A stretch of 64,000 nucleotides of DNA from Aradus depressus (taxonomy: Eukaryota; Arthropoda; Insecta; Hemiptera; Aradidae), in contig OY759215.1 in NCBI GenBank assembly GCA_963662175.1, positions 55,445,213 to 55,509,212 of the forward strand. Reading direction: 5' to 3'. A program made the position numbers and the translations under genes. Shown in pieces: positions 55,352-64,000 of this stretch; position 1 is the stretch's first letter, and each line of letters begins with the position of its first letter. The notes below the pieces were generated by a model that saw only the letters and a program-made list of their open reading frames with translations, made no database searches and was not told where the DNA came from.

Positions 55352-56080
55352 TCAGCTGCATACTTGATACAGGGCATTATGATGTGTCTCTGCACACACA
55401 TCATCAAACCACCTACCGATCTTATGTAGGTATGCCCCTGACACCGCATGGTTTGTCCTTAGTCTGCACATAACTCGGATCAAACTTCTGGAGGCAGAAA
55501 CATCTTTAAACCAGGGAACATGGCTAACTCCAGGATTATGCCCCACCTGACTACTTTCATAATTTTTCTGCCAATCAAATTTAAATTTTTGTTTAAATTG
55601 AAACTGGACATCGCTGTAAGGAACGAAACAACCTTGATCATAAGAAAGTGTAGCTCTTTTGGCGAGCGTGTCAACAATTTCGTTGTTTTTTTTCCATTTC
55701 AGAATGACCTCTGGGTCCACGCAAATTTAGTGACTACCGTTCGATCGTTGTTGAACCAGACTCTTACAGTTATTTCAATCTTGAAGAGTCTGGTTCAACT
55801 TAGATTTCACAATCGAGAACTGAAACTTGTATTTCCAAGCCTCAGTACAGCACTCAAGGATCAGAACCGTATAATAACTTACTGATTGTAAGTATTTAAA
55901 GGCTTCCGCCAAGGCAGTTAGCTCAGCTGTGTATTCCAAAGAATCTGGAAGTTTGATCGATATTTCTTCTTCAGAGAAAGAATCAAAGACAGCCCCCTCT
56001 ACTCCGCTGGTCATCTTAGATCCGTCGGTGAAGAAGAGAGGAAACTTGGTCTGCAGAGGCTCATCAAAGTAAGTATTGCG
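55352..56080 (-). pseudogene. LINE ORF2 fragment with RNase H domain
   Basis: From about 56045 (minus) the frame reads 'FTDGSKMTSGVEGAVFDSF', the first RNase H active-site block. 'LEYTAELTALAEAFKYL' with the conserved catalytic Glu context follows. Frame changes near 55780 lead to 55720-55352 with 'NNEIVDTLAKRA' (last RNase H block) and 'RLRTNHAVSGAYLHKIG', the C-terminal motif. At least two disruptions make it a pseudogene. It belongs to the I/jockey-with-RNase-H type and differs from the 25.5-kb fragment in sequence. Confidence 0.8.
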
Positions 56081-56402
56081 CTATTTCTCAGGAATCAAAC
56101 CTTCTTATACCTAATCAGAGCTGGGGAAGAACATTGCTGGTGATTCATCATCAATTTTTTTAATTAGTTTTGGGTTCGGTGGTCAGAAAATAAGACATTC
56201 CAGTGAACTTTAACATTCCTTGTACTCCGGGCGTTAACAAGAAATGTGCTTCAAAGAGATATTCGGTCGCACGCTTAAGTCATTTTTCAAAATATTCATT
56301 TGCCATAAAATTCTTCTACGATGTTAAAGTGCGCTAACTTTAAAATTTGACTCTAAAAATCAGCTTCTGATTTCACCATGGTGCGTGAAGGTTTGAAATC
56401 CT

Positions 56403-56605
56403 ACCGAGGTCGTGAGCACGCCATCCTTTAGATGGTCCTTAAGCTGTAGACCTGTGCGATGTTAGGTACTCTTTAAAAACCTTTACCTCTTTCCGAGATA
56501 ACTAAACCTGGGTAGGTAAAATTTAGGACTCGATCATTAGAGTCGGCCTCGTGTCCACTAGAGCGACGAAAAAGCGCGTTAAAGCCCGGGCAAGAGTTAC
56601 AAAAA
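56403..56605 (+). repeat. SINE1 fragment
   Basis: 'gtgagcacgccatcctttag', 'gtgcgatgttaggtactctt' and 'gcgttaaagcccgggcaaga' follow SINE1 order. The head is missing and there is an internal deletion before 'gcgcgttaaagc'. Confidence 0.75.
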
Positions 56606-57660
56606 CAACATTTTATACTCCAATTCAATGGATGAAACCCTTGTAATGAGGAGGGTGGTTAAAGGGAGGCTGGTAGTCAACACATTAAGATCGGGCGCGG
56701 CGCGACACAGTAGATAGTCCTGTTTGTGTCAGCATCAGTGCACAAGCATGGTCCGTCATCTCCCTTCTTCCTTCATTTGCATCCATCGCATATAAAAAGT
56801 GCATTAGGCATTTTCAATAAAAACATTGGGGAAACTAACAATAGTTTTTAGTGTCGTGCATTAGCGATGTTCCTCACTCGTTTGTAAATTATGTGTGCTA
56901 AACTCAAGAAACGTTAAAAAGGAATTAAAACTTCAGACAATAATTTTTTTTTACAGTAAATATTTATGTATATAATAAAAATTCTTGGGCAAATAAAGTA
57001 CAGATCGGAGCTACACGCTACTTTGCCGTAGGGTCCACAAGTGGGCTTGAAATGTTTGAGCAGTGCTAGTTGCCATGTTTTTTCATTAGGTTTTCTTTAA
57101 TATATTTTTAATGAACCGCTAAGCCGATTTTAGTCTAATTTGGTGGCAATATCACTCAAATTTACTTATGGTCATAATATCGATTGTAAATATTCGAAAT
57201 AAATAAATAAATAAAAATATTTAAAAAAAATAAATTAAAAAATAAAAAGGGAATATTTATTAATACATAAATTTTGAAAAATACAAACTTCTTTAAAGCC
57301 TTTCTAGCAAAATTTATTTATTTGGATTTCTTTAAATGTGTTTCTACTAAATTACCCAATTTTTGGTTTCACACACACAAATCACAAAATTAGAACGAAT
57401 TTCCTTAGGTAGATAGGTGACAGGTGACTCACATAAAAATTGCCCCCGCCCCTTCCCCCCCCCCGAGCTAAAACTTAGATCCGCGCTTGCTTTTTTCTTG
57501 GCTAACTAGGAGCACAGGGGGGCCTATACAACCCAGAGCAAACCCATCGAATCGTGAGACCTAATACTGAGCCGACGACTCTTTTGGAGAACATTGTCAA
57601 GTCACTCAAACGTCTATGTGGGTGAATGGAACAATAACAATAAAAATTTTATAGTAAATA
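56606..57660. other. Non-coding stretch, no feature recognised
   Basis: No gene supported. A C-rich run lies at about 57450-57463. Confidence 0.35.
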
Positions 57661-57662
57661 AA

Positions 57663-57960
57663 TGCATAGCCCAGAGGTAGAGTGCTTGCCTATTGAGCTC
57701 GCGGGCTCAAAACCCGGCTGAGGCCCCTAGGTTCTTATCTGGGAGGTGAAAAAACCTTGAGCGCTCCGTCCTTCGGATGTCTGTCTCGAATCTGTATAAT
57801 GTCAGGTACTCGATAAAAACTACCCTAAGTGAATAAACCTGGTTAAACAGAATCCCTCATCCAAAAAAAAAATTCTCACAGTAAAGTCGGGCTCATGTCC
57901 ACCAGAGCAACGAGAGTGCACTCTGGTAATATGCAATATGACCGGGTCTGACTAGCAAAA
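57663..57960 (+). mobile_element. SINE1 copy
   Basis: 'catagcccagaggtagagtg' (box A region) and 'gggctcaaaacccggctgag' (box B altered, C for T). Body with 'ttcttatctgggaggtgaaa' and tail 'caaaactaactga'. Confidence 0.85.
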
Positions 57961-58589
57961 CTAACTGATAAATAAAAGACTTGTAATGTTTTTTAATTAC
58001 GCTTAGTTAATTGCTCTAATTAAATGTTTTGTTTTAATAAAGTGATATTATATAATTGAAGGTTAATAGATAAATGCAATTTCATATATTGAATTTTGAA
58101 CAAAATTTCTTATATTTTATTATAAAATACAAGAACGCGAAAATAACAATTTACGTGGAAGGTCCCGCGTACATCAGAAAGTTAATGTGTTTTTGAGTCG
58201 AAACGCTGTTATATTCACGCTTCCACTTCACCGTCTCAGTGGATCTCCTGTAACGTCAACTAAACGATTTTCTCACCGCCCCAACTTGATCATGAATACT
58301 GATTGGTCTCAAGTCCCTTATATCAAGATGTTTCCAAATAGCCACCCCTCCCTCCAAAAACCCAATATTCTCCCGGGGGTGGCAACCTCCCCGTCCTATC
58401 AACTCATTATTATTCATTGAGCTATTACTTGCTTTTTTTGTTGTTCTTTTTTGACAAAGTAGCATAAACAAAATACAAAGAATCTTGCATATTTATTGTA
58501 TATTACTTGAGGAAAAAAGGTTAACTAATTTTTTTTATACATACAAAAACAAAATAACGTAACGAATAAAGTGAGGGGACACAGATTTT
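57961..58589. other. Non-coding stretch, no feature recognised
   Basis: Nothing supported. Confidence 0.3.
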
Positions 58590-58750
58590 TACTCCCCCAG
58601 CTATACGAGGTATAGTCGAAGTTATTTAATCATCTCAAATTCCATGTTTAGTTTTCACCGAAATTTCTTGCTTTCCGCCCCGATTCCAAAAATTGAAAAA
58701 AAAAAAAAAAAATCTTGTATTTTTATACACACGACAATTCCCGAAAGAAG

Positions 58751-58807
<57 letters not shown>

Positions 58808-58890
58808 GACACGAAATTTTGTATATTTCCAGAACCTATTGATTTCCAGCCCTATCGGCCAAAGGAAGAGGGGATTAGTGGAGGGGGCAG
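58590..58890 (-). repeat. Family A repeat with expanded (TA)n
   Basis: 'actcccccagctatacgagg' (right end in reverse), 'gttttcaccgaaatttcttg' and 'tttccgccccgattccaaaa', then a (TA)n run at 58752-58807, then 'gacacgaaattttgtatatt' and 'tcggccaaaggaagagggga'. The microsatellite has replaced the expected 'cctatagaatgaatgtatc' block. Confidence 0.7.
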
Positions 58891-58969
58891 GGGACGGGCA
58901 ATGTCGGTCTGGTCCTTGCCTGGCAACATGGAAATGGTTATTCGTTTGAAACTTCGTTGGATTATAGGA

Positions 58970-59025
58970 TTATATGAAGAAATTATAGATAAGAAATTTT
59001 AATTATTAACGTACTCTTTATAGTT
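58970..59025. repeat. Shared flank of two SINE1 copies, copy 1
   Basis: 'gaagaaattatagataagaa' and 'ttaacgtactc' lie immediately before a SINE1 tail. The same block precedes the SINE1 at 60806. Confidence 0.65.
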
Positions 59026-59265
59026 AGTTAGTTATTGTGATTCATGCCCGAGCATTAACTACGAGGTCATATCGCCTACTACCGTAGAGCACTTTTTCGT
59101 CAACCCTAAATTTTTTTTACCTAAGGTAGGGGTCTCGATACCATCGCTTAACGATGGATGGCAAAATAATGGTTTTTTCAACTCCCAGATAAAAAAAACC
59201 CAACCCAGTTCGAACCCGCGGGCTTGAGCGCAGCAAGCAACCACGAGCCATAGCCAAGTAGAGCC
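59026..59265 (-). repeat. SINE1 copy, internally deleted
   Basis: 'ttagttattgtgattcatgc', 'gaggtcatatcgcctactac', 'taccatcgcttaacgatgga' and 'agttcgaacccgcgggcttg'. Several internal blocks are missing. Confidence 0.82.
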
Positions 59266-59862
59266 ATAAAAAAAATAGATACATATTATGCCAGTTATTT
59301 GAGAAATTATGTTTTGGGTTCATAAGGGATGCGATTTTGGAAGCAATCCTAAAGCACTGTCCGATTAAGTAAGCAATTCGCTTCAAATCTGACATTCGAT
59401 TTTTTCCTTATTTTACTCTTTCTACATTTTTTGAATTATTCTCACTTAGCCTCTCTCTCACCCCCCTCCCCTAAGCATTGGTTGCATCTGATCAAATTTC
59501 ATCAACATATGAGAGAAGTGAATCTAACCTATTTCCTAAAAATGTTCACTATAGCCACACAACATTATAATATTATATTAGAACACACTGACACAAATTC
59601 ACAACAGTTAAAAGAAATTAATAAACAGGGAAATATATAGATAGTTCATCCAAAGCCAGCTTAAACGTTTCGTATATTTTTGTTGGGGCTCAAAGAAACT
59701 GAAGAGACATATCTTTAAAACAATAAGTAATAATTAGAAAAATGGACTCCGTTCAGACACTACAGCGCATGAGTATAAGTGAAAGGTCAAAAAACCTTAA
59801 GGTAATAATAAACCTTATATTGATTTAAGTGTTTATAGGCTGTTAAGACCAGTATACATGAA
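59266..59862. other. Non-coding stretch, no feature recognised
   Basis: Nothing supported. Confidence 0.3.
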
Positions 59863-60058
59863 GCCTGTTGGTAAGCAAGTCAAGTGAGTTACCTTTCTGA
59901 GGGCTGTTGGTAAGCAAGTCAAGTGAGTTACCTTTCATGAGGGCTATTGATGAGCAAGTCAAATGAGTTACCTTTCATGAGGGCTCTTGGTAAGCAAGTC
60001 AAGTGAGTAACCTTTCATGAGGGCTTTTTGTAAGCAAGACAAGTAAGTTACCGTTCAG
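59863..60058. repeat. 40-bp minisatellite, five units
   Basis: Five units about 40 bp apart (starting near 59863, 59901, 59941, 59981 and 60021), each close to GGGCTNTTGGTAAGCAAGTC plus 'aagtgagttacctttcatga'. Units differ at 2-6 positions. Confidence 0.92.
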
Positions 60059-60374
60059 GGTAGCAAATGATAAAGCAATGGTAAGTTCACAGGCAATTTA
60101 CTTCCACAGCTCCAACAATCTGTCATAAACTAAGTTGTATCTCTCCCTCTATATCCCTGTTCTACTTTGCTTGATTTGGCTGGAAAGAAGTTCCATGGAT
60201 ATTTAAAGTTTTGGAGTAAACGTTTTCGCGTGAATCAAGCAAACATCTAGAAAAATGGGTTGTGAGGTGTTATTTTAAGGTTTTGGCCATAAGGCCATAA
60301 TTTATTTCTTTTCTTCTCACGAAATGGATAGTCGCGGACCAGCCAAAAGTATAGTTAGAAATATGTCTACTAAG

Positions 60375-60650
60375 AGTTCTACCTTGACAGACGACTGACT
60401 TGGAACAAATATGTCAGTGAGACTCGACAGAAAAAGAAACAACGCTTCGTACTAGTGAAACGACTACTAGACAAGCGTTCTTAACTTGGCCTCACCCACA
60501 AACTAAGTATAAGACCATTTTATCAGACCTGTATGGACGTATGGTGGTCAACTCTGCTAAGCCCTCCCACACCAAAGAATTCAAGCTATTCACAGTTAAA
60601 TCCTCCAAGCAATCACTCAACATAGGATACTATGTTTCGAAAACATTACA
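60375..60650 (+). pseudogene. Jockey-type LINE RT C-terminal fragment
   Basis: The + frame gives 'YLDRRLTWNKYVSETR' and 'RFVLVKRLLDKRS', then, after a stop, 'LGLTHKLSI' and 'YQTCMDVW'. This is the region just after the RT core in jockey-type ORF2, parallel to 'LTVDRRLTWNPHT' of the LINE at 30.1 kb. No start or RT core is present. Confidence 0.7.
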
Positions 60651-60751
60651 ACACGATAAAAAAATACCCGGTCACACATCAATGTGGCCGATAGATCAAA
60701 AAAAGATGTTCGACTAGCTGTCGACGGTTCTGTAGCCGTACCATCAATGGT

Positions 60752-60805
60752 TTTGAAGAAATTATAGATAAAAATATTAACTTTTAACGTACTCATAGTT
60801 AGCAA
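60752..60805. repeat. Shared flank of two SINE1 copies, copy 2
   Basis: 'gaagaaattatagataaaaa' and 'ttaacgtactcatagttag' match 58970-59025, again directly before a SINE1 tail. Confidence 0.65.
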
Positions 60806-61071
60806 GTTACTGTGACTCATGCCCGGGCTTTAACTACGAGGTCATATAGCCTACTACCAGGCGCTCTTTCGTCGCAGTGTCTTACTCTAGTCTGCCCACC
60901 TAGGTTTACTCACCTAGCGTAAGGGGTCTTTAACGAGCACCTGACCCACACAATCAGGACCATCGCTGAACGTCCCATCCGAAGGAATGCGTGCTCAACT
61001 TCTTTTAAAGGGCCTCGGCCGATCTTGAGCTCAGAAGGCAAGCACGCTATCTCTGAGCTACCGGAGCCCTC
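60806..61071 (-). mobile_element. SINE1 copy
   Basis: 'actcatgcccgggctttaac', 'gaacgtcccatccgaaggaa', 'gggcctcggccgatcttgag' (box B region deleted) and 'atctctgagctaccggagcc'. Confidence 0.87.
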
Positions 61072-61474
61072 ATACTACACACAGGAAGTTCTGCGACGTG
61101 ATGCCGCTACTCCGGGAGGTGATTGTACACCTCAAACTCACTATGGTCCAATTCTCAATCGCTTTGGAATTATATCATATTTAGTGATTTTTTGACATTT
61201 GTTGACTTCAACTCACAAAATTGCCCATAAATCCCACACTGTTGGTGCTAAAGCAAATCCAAATACACGAAAAATGAAATTCTGGCCGATTACTTAACTT
61301 CCCTTATTTTTCTTATAGTAAGGGTTTGTGAATGTTTTTGGATGTTCACAAATAGTATTGGGGAATTTTGTTAGGATGAGCTAGGTTATAATGGGTTCGA
61401 ATGTTGTGTATTATTTATATTTATGTATACATTTCGTATATTGTCCGTATAAATTACCTTTTATTTTATTTCAG
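61072..61474. other. Probable upstream intron of the host gene
   Basis: No exon recognised. Near 61287 'gccgattacttaacttccct' resembles the family A end. The T-rich 'ttttattttatttcag' just before 61475 is a good splice acceptor. Confidence 0.45.
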
Positions 61475-61603
61475 AGGAAATTATTAAGTAGAGCACCTTA
61501 TAAGCCAGAATATGAACAAATCATGGATAAATTGTTACAATTGCAGAGATATTCATCTGTTCAGCAGGATAGGAAAAAAGTCAGTCAACGTTTGGTGGAG
61601 AAG
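61475..61603 (+). CDS. Host gene exon, unrecognised protein
   Basis: A 129-bp exon (43 codons, phase 0 in and out) bounded by TTTATTTCAG and AAG/GTAATG. It encodes 'RKLLSRAPYKPEYEQIMDKL' and continues LQLQRYSSVQQDRKKVSQRL-VEK: charged, glutamine-rich and likely helical or coiled-coil. There is no stop in frame and codon use is unlike the surrounding repeats. The next compatible exon is at 63026. I do not recognise the family; a structural or nuclear coiled-coil protein is possible, but this is only an inference. Confidence 0.6.
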
Positions 61604-63025
61604 GTAATGTGATATATTGTCTACAAGTATCCAGCTTGACTTCAATCTTAACATAACGTTGTCAGCGACGAATCACCGGCGATGTACATCCCACTTTGAA
61701 CTATTTGTAAACCGTTGTCACTCTCCCTCTAAACTCTTTTCCTCAAAGACTTATCAAGCCTTGTTTAAAATTCCGTCTCAATACATTCATTACACAAGCA
61801 GTTATTACAATTTTTGAATTTACATGTAACTTACCCTACCACGTATAGCACGTAAGTAAAAACTGAAGGTATGAAATTAAAGATATCTTATATAATCTGT
61901 TTCTGAACGAAAATAGCAAAGTCGAGTGTTTAACACATAATTACGTTTCCTCATCCCCGCTTCCAAGAATTCGATGTTTCTTTTAAGAAGAACAATGTTT
62001 GGGCTATTAAAAAAATTAAATTGGAGTAGCATTCCGAAGTGGAGGATGCCGTGCTCTAGCGTTATGCTGGTGGGGATGGTTAGGGCGGGGTGCGGATAAC
62101 ATAAACTGACATGGTTAACAACAAACGGAGGATGCAATGCTCTTGAGTTATGCTGGTGGGGATGGTTAGGGCGGGGTGCGGATAACATAAACTGACATAG
62201 TTAACAACAAAGGGAGGATGCCGTGGTCTTGCATCATGGTGGTGGGGATAGTTAGGGCGGGGTGCGGATAACATAAACTGACATGGTTAACAACAAACGG
62301 AGGATGCCGTGGTCTTGCATCATGGTGGTAGGGACAGTTAGGGCGGGGTGCGGATAACATAAACTGACATGGTTAACAACAAACGGAGGATACAGTGCTC
62401 TTGCGTCATGGTAGTGATAAAAATTGCTAATTTTCATAATATTACTGTCGGTTTAAAAGTAACATGCAACATATTATTTGAATAAATACTCTAAAACAAA
62501 AAAATATATAAGTATATATTTTTTTTCATATATGTATAGGAAAATACCGGGAAAGCGTAGAAGGTTAACAGGCCGAATAGAAATATGAGGCCTATCTTCC
62601 TAAATTTGGCGTCTTGTACACGAAACGAAGGCCATTCAGATTTCATAGAGGTACACAGGGGCTATAAGACTTTGTTATACCAACCACGAAATCACACATC
62701 ATGATATCAGATTATATATATGTTAATATACAGAAAGTACTAGACATAAGTAACTTAAATTAATTTATATATAAGTGTATATATTTAAAAATGTTATGTG
62801 TTGATTATATCCTTGATACGGATACTAGCAGATCAATTTCATCAATTTTATTAAAAGAATGATTTGAATAAATAAAATATAGTTAAATTAAACAATTTAC
62901 TCCTGAAATTTCACTTCTTCCTTCTTTACCAGTGAACCTATGATGTATTATTCGATTCACGAGGATTTTCAAAAACTACATATTAACAATTATATTTATT
63001 TTGAAAAAAATAGATTTATGTAGAG
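61604..63025 (+). other. Intron of the host gene, containing repeats
   Basis: Runs from GTAATG at 61604 to the acceptor before 63026. It contains a family A fragment (about 61740-61830, 'gtctcaatacattcattaca') and the 86-bp minisatellite (62041-62415). The acceptor tract before 63026 is weak ('tttatgtagag'). Confidence 0.5.
62041..62415. repeat. 86-bp minisatellite, 4.3 units
   Basis: Units start at 62041, 62127, 62213, 62299 and 62385 with exact 86-bp spacing. Each begins GGAGGATGC or GGAGGATAC and contains 'gttagggcggggtgcggata' and 'acataaactgacat'. Differences are mostly in the variable 'tgctcttgcgtcatggtggt' segment. The array makes overlapping repetitive minus-strand ORFs that are not genes. 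Confidence 0.96.
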
Positions 63026-63130
63026 ATGTCCAAAGCCCAGCCTTACTTCGCTGAAGAGGATCCTCGTCTCGTAAAGTTGAAACAAAGGAGACAAGAAAAG
63101 GCGAAAAAGAGGAAGAGCCTTAACATACGG
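63026..63130 (+). CDS. Host gene exon, lysine-rich segment
   Basis: A 105-bp exon (35 codons, phase 0) ending CGG/GTTAGT. It encodes 'MSKAQPYFAEEDPRLVKLKQ', then RRQEKAKKRKSLNIR: an acidic stretch followed by a strongly basic one, like a nuclear localisation or RNA/DNA-binding segment. The start is set by keeping phase with the exon at 61475. The alternative acceptor 2 bases earlier would give an immediate stop. ATG at the first codon could also be a start in a shorter transcript. Confidence 0.58.
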
Positions 63131-63249
63131 GTTAGTAATTGTTGAGAATGATGTCATATCCAATTGTATGAAACCTGTTGCAAACATTGATTTAAAAAAC
63201 ATAAAATATATTTAATAAATAAAATAAATTTTCAACATATTTTTTGTAG

Positions 63250-63298
63250 ATAAAACATCGAAAGGAGATAGATGCGTTAGTAAAACAGCACACTAAAG
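63250..63298 (+). CDS. Host gene exon, short
   Basis: Preceded by 'tatttttttgtag' (acceptor) and followed by GTGAGT (donor). The 49 bp (phase 0 in, phase 1 out) encode IKHRKEIDALVKQHTK plus one base, continuing the charged helical character of the preceding exon. The 119-bp intron before it is of typical insect size. Confidence 0.58.
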
Positions 63299-63914
63299 GT
63301 GAGTAGTAACAGTTATTTTTCGGAAGTATGAATTCAGGTTCTAAGTTGCTATTTAAAAGGGACATGAGGCAGACATCTTGATTCTTAAATAGCGTAGTAA
63401 CATTCCCAGTTTCTAAACTGCATTGGTTCAACAGGTGAAAATTTAAGCTTTAAGCTGCCAAAACGGAGGCATTTTTTTCACTTCGAAAAATTGACACTCC
63501 TAACAATGAAACAATTAAATATTTTGCCATTAATTTGAACGAAAAAATAACATAGGATAAACACAAACAAAAAACGCGCAAGCGCATACCAGGATATCGC
63601 AACTCTATCCCTCAACCGATGAGCGCCACTCTAGTAAACTTGACGGTCACAGACATCAAAAACTTGCAACCTGGTACGTCCGGAAGACTTAAATTTATCA
63701 AGAAACAGGCTTTTCAGACAATGGTTGCCTTCCTACAGAATGTCATCATACCATGAAGGGCTTTAGTCTCTGGTGTTGATTTCTATCAATTGGGTCAAAC
63801 AACCCCCATAAGGCTAAATCCAGCGTTTTGCGATGAACTTAAAAACTCTATAAACAAAAAGAACAACACAAAAGTTGATAAAAAATGAAAAAAATGTCAT
63901 GGATTCTTTTTCAG
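63299..63914 (+). other. Intron of the host gene
   Basis: From GTGAGT at 63299. No exon or repeat is recognised in it, and it ends at 'ggattctttttcag'. Confidence 0.4.
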
Positions 63915-63929
63915 GACGAATAAAATTAG
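63915..63929 (+). CDS. Possible 15-nt microexon of the host gene
   Basis: GACGAATAAAATTAG lies between a strong acceptor (TTCTTTTTCAG) and a consensus donor (GTAAGT). It accepts phase 1 and leaves phase 1, so it would add five codons (GRIKL) without breaking the frame set by 63250-63298. The evidence is splice sites and phase only. Confidence 0.3.
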
Positions 63930-64000
63930 GTAAGTTTTCGCTCTTCCTCAGAACGCATTTCAATTGCAACTTCTCCATGGTGATAAGTTGTTTACATTAC

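Noticed and set aside
58715..59002. ORF with IY repeats
   Set aside because: It is read through the (TA)n microsatellite within family A.
61877..62437. Series of repetitive minus-strand ORFs
   Set aside because: They are out-of-phase readings of the 86-bp minisatellite; 86 is not a multiple of three.

Overview
This is a repeat-dominated eukaryotic window, almost certainly from an arthropod and most likely an insect. It is AT-rich and has no operons or compact gene order. The transposon families are animal ones: a Ty3/gypsy LTR element, jockey-type and RTE/I-type LINE fragments, tRNA-derived SINEs, and DNA-transposon derivatives with terminal inverted repeats (TIRs). SINE tails carry runs of TTAGG, the common arthropod telomere unit. 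No species can be named from sequence alone.

Cellular coding sequence is scarce. The only convincing host gene is at the right edge on the + strand. Three phase-compatible exons (61475-61603, 63026-63130, 63250-63298) and a possible 15-nt microexon (63915-63929) encode part of a lysine/glutamine-rich, probably helical protein that I do not recognise. A weaker candidate terminal exon with a polyadenylation signal lies at 42419-42714. Nearly everything else is mobile or formerly mobile DNA.

Layout. 0.4-1.1 kb: an inverted-repeat MITE (family C) inside a family B repeat. 2.2-6.5 kb: mostly unassigned AT-rich DNA with a family B copy. 6.8-7.06 kb: a 20-bp-period array. 7289-11519: an intact-looking, very compact Ty3/gypsy element on the - strand with apparently identical 140-bp LTRs, a 5-bp target duplication and a single 1308-codon gag-pol ORF. 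13.2-14.9 kb: family A copies interrupted by a fold-back element. 15.4-16.4 kb: a PIF/Harbinger-like element carrying a nested SINE. 19-20 kb: RTE-like and other LINE C-terminal fragments. 25.5-26.0 kb: a LINE RNase H fragment (-). 26.5-30.6 kb: a nearly full but frameshifted jockey-type LINE (+). 32.7-32.9 kb: a 31-bp hairpin minisatellite. 34.2-35.1 kb: a possible hAT derivative. 36-41.9 kb: a SINE cluster. 45.6-45.9 kb: a second fold-back. 48-51.4 kb: three family B copies. 52.9-53.8 kb: a pogo/mariner-like TIR element. 55.35-56.08 kb: a further LINE RNase H fragment. 59-62.4 kb: SINEs, two minisatellites and a jockey fragment, running into the host gene.

Family A, B and C are working names used here. 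Family A has 'TACTTCCCCAGC' ends and a terminal hairpin. Family B ends 'CACGATTACAATACTTCC' plus a hairpin. Family C is a roughly 530-bp TIR element that inserts into B. SINE1 is the dominant tRNA-derived SINE, with about 20 copies; SINE2 is rarer.

The most interesting recurrent structure is a CTGATGA...GAAAC(CGGT) core found at nine places. In three of them it sits in fold-backs, two of which have 12-16 bp target duplications. It resembles a minimal hammerhead ribozyme and suggests decayed Penelope-like retroelements. Nesting gives a relative history: families A, B and Harbinger are older, fold-backs, SINEs and family C came later, and the Ty3/gypsy copy is the youngest.
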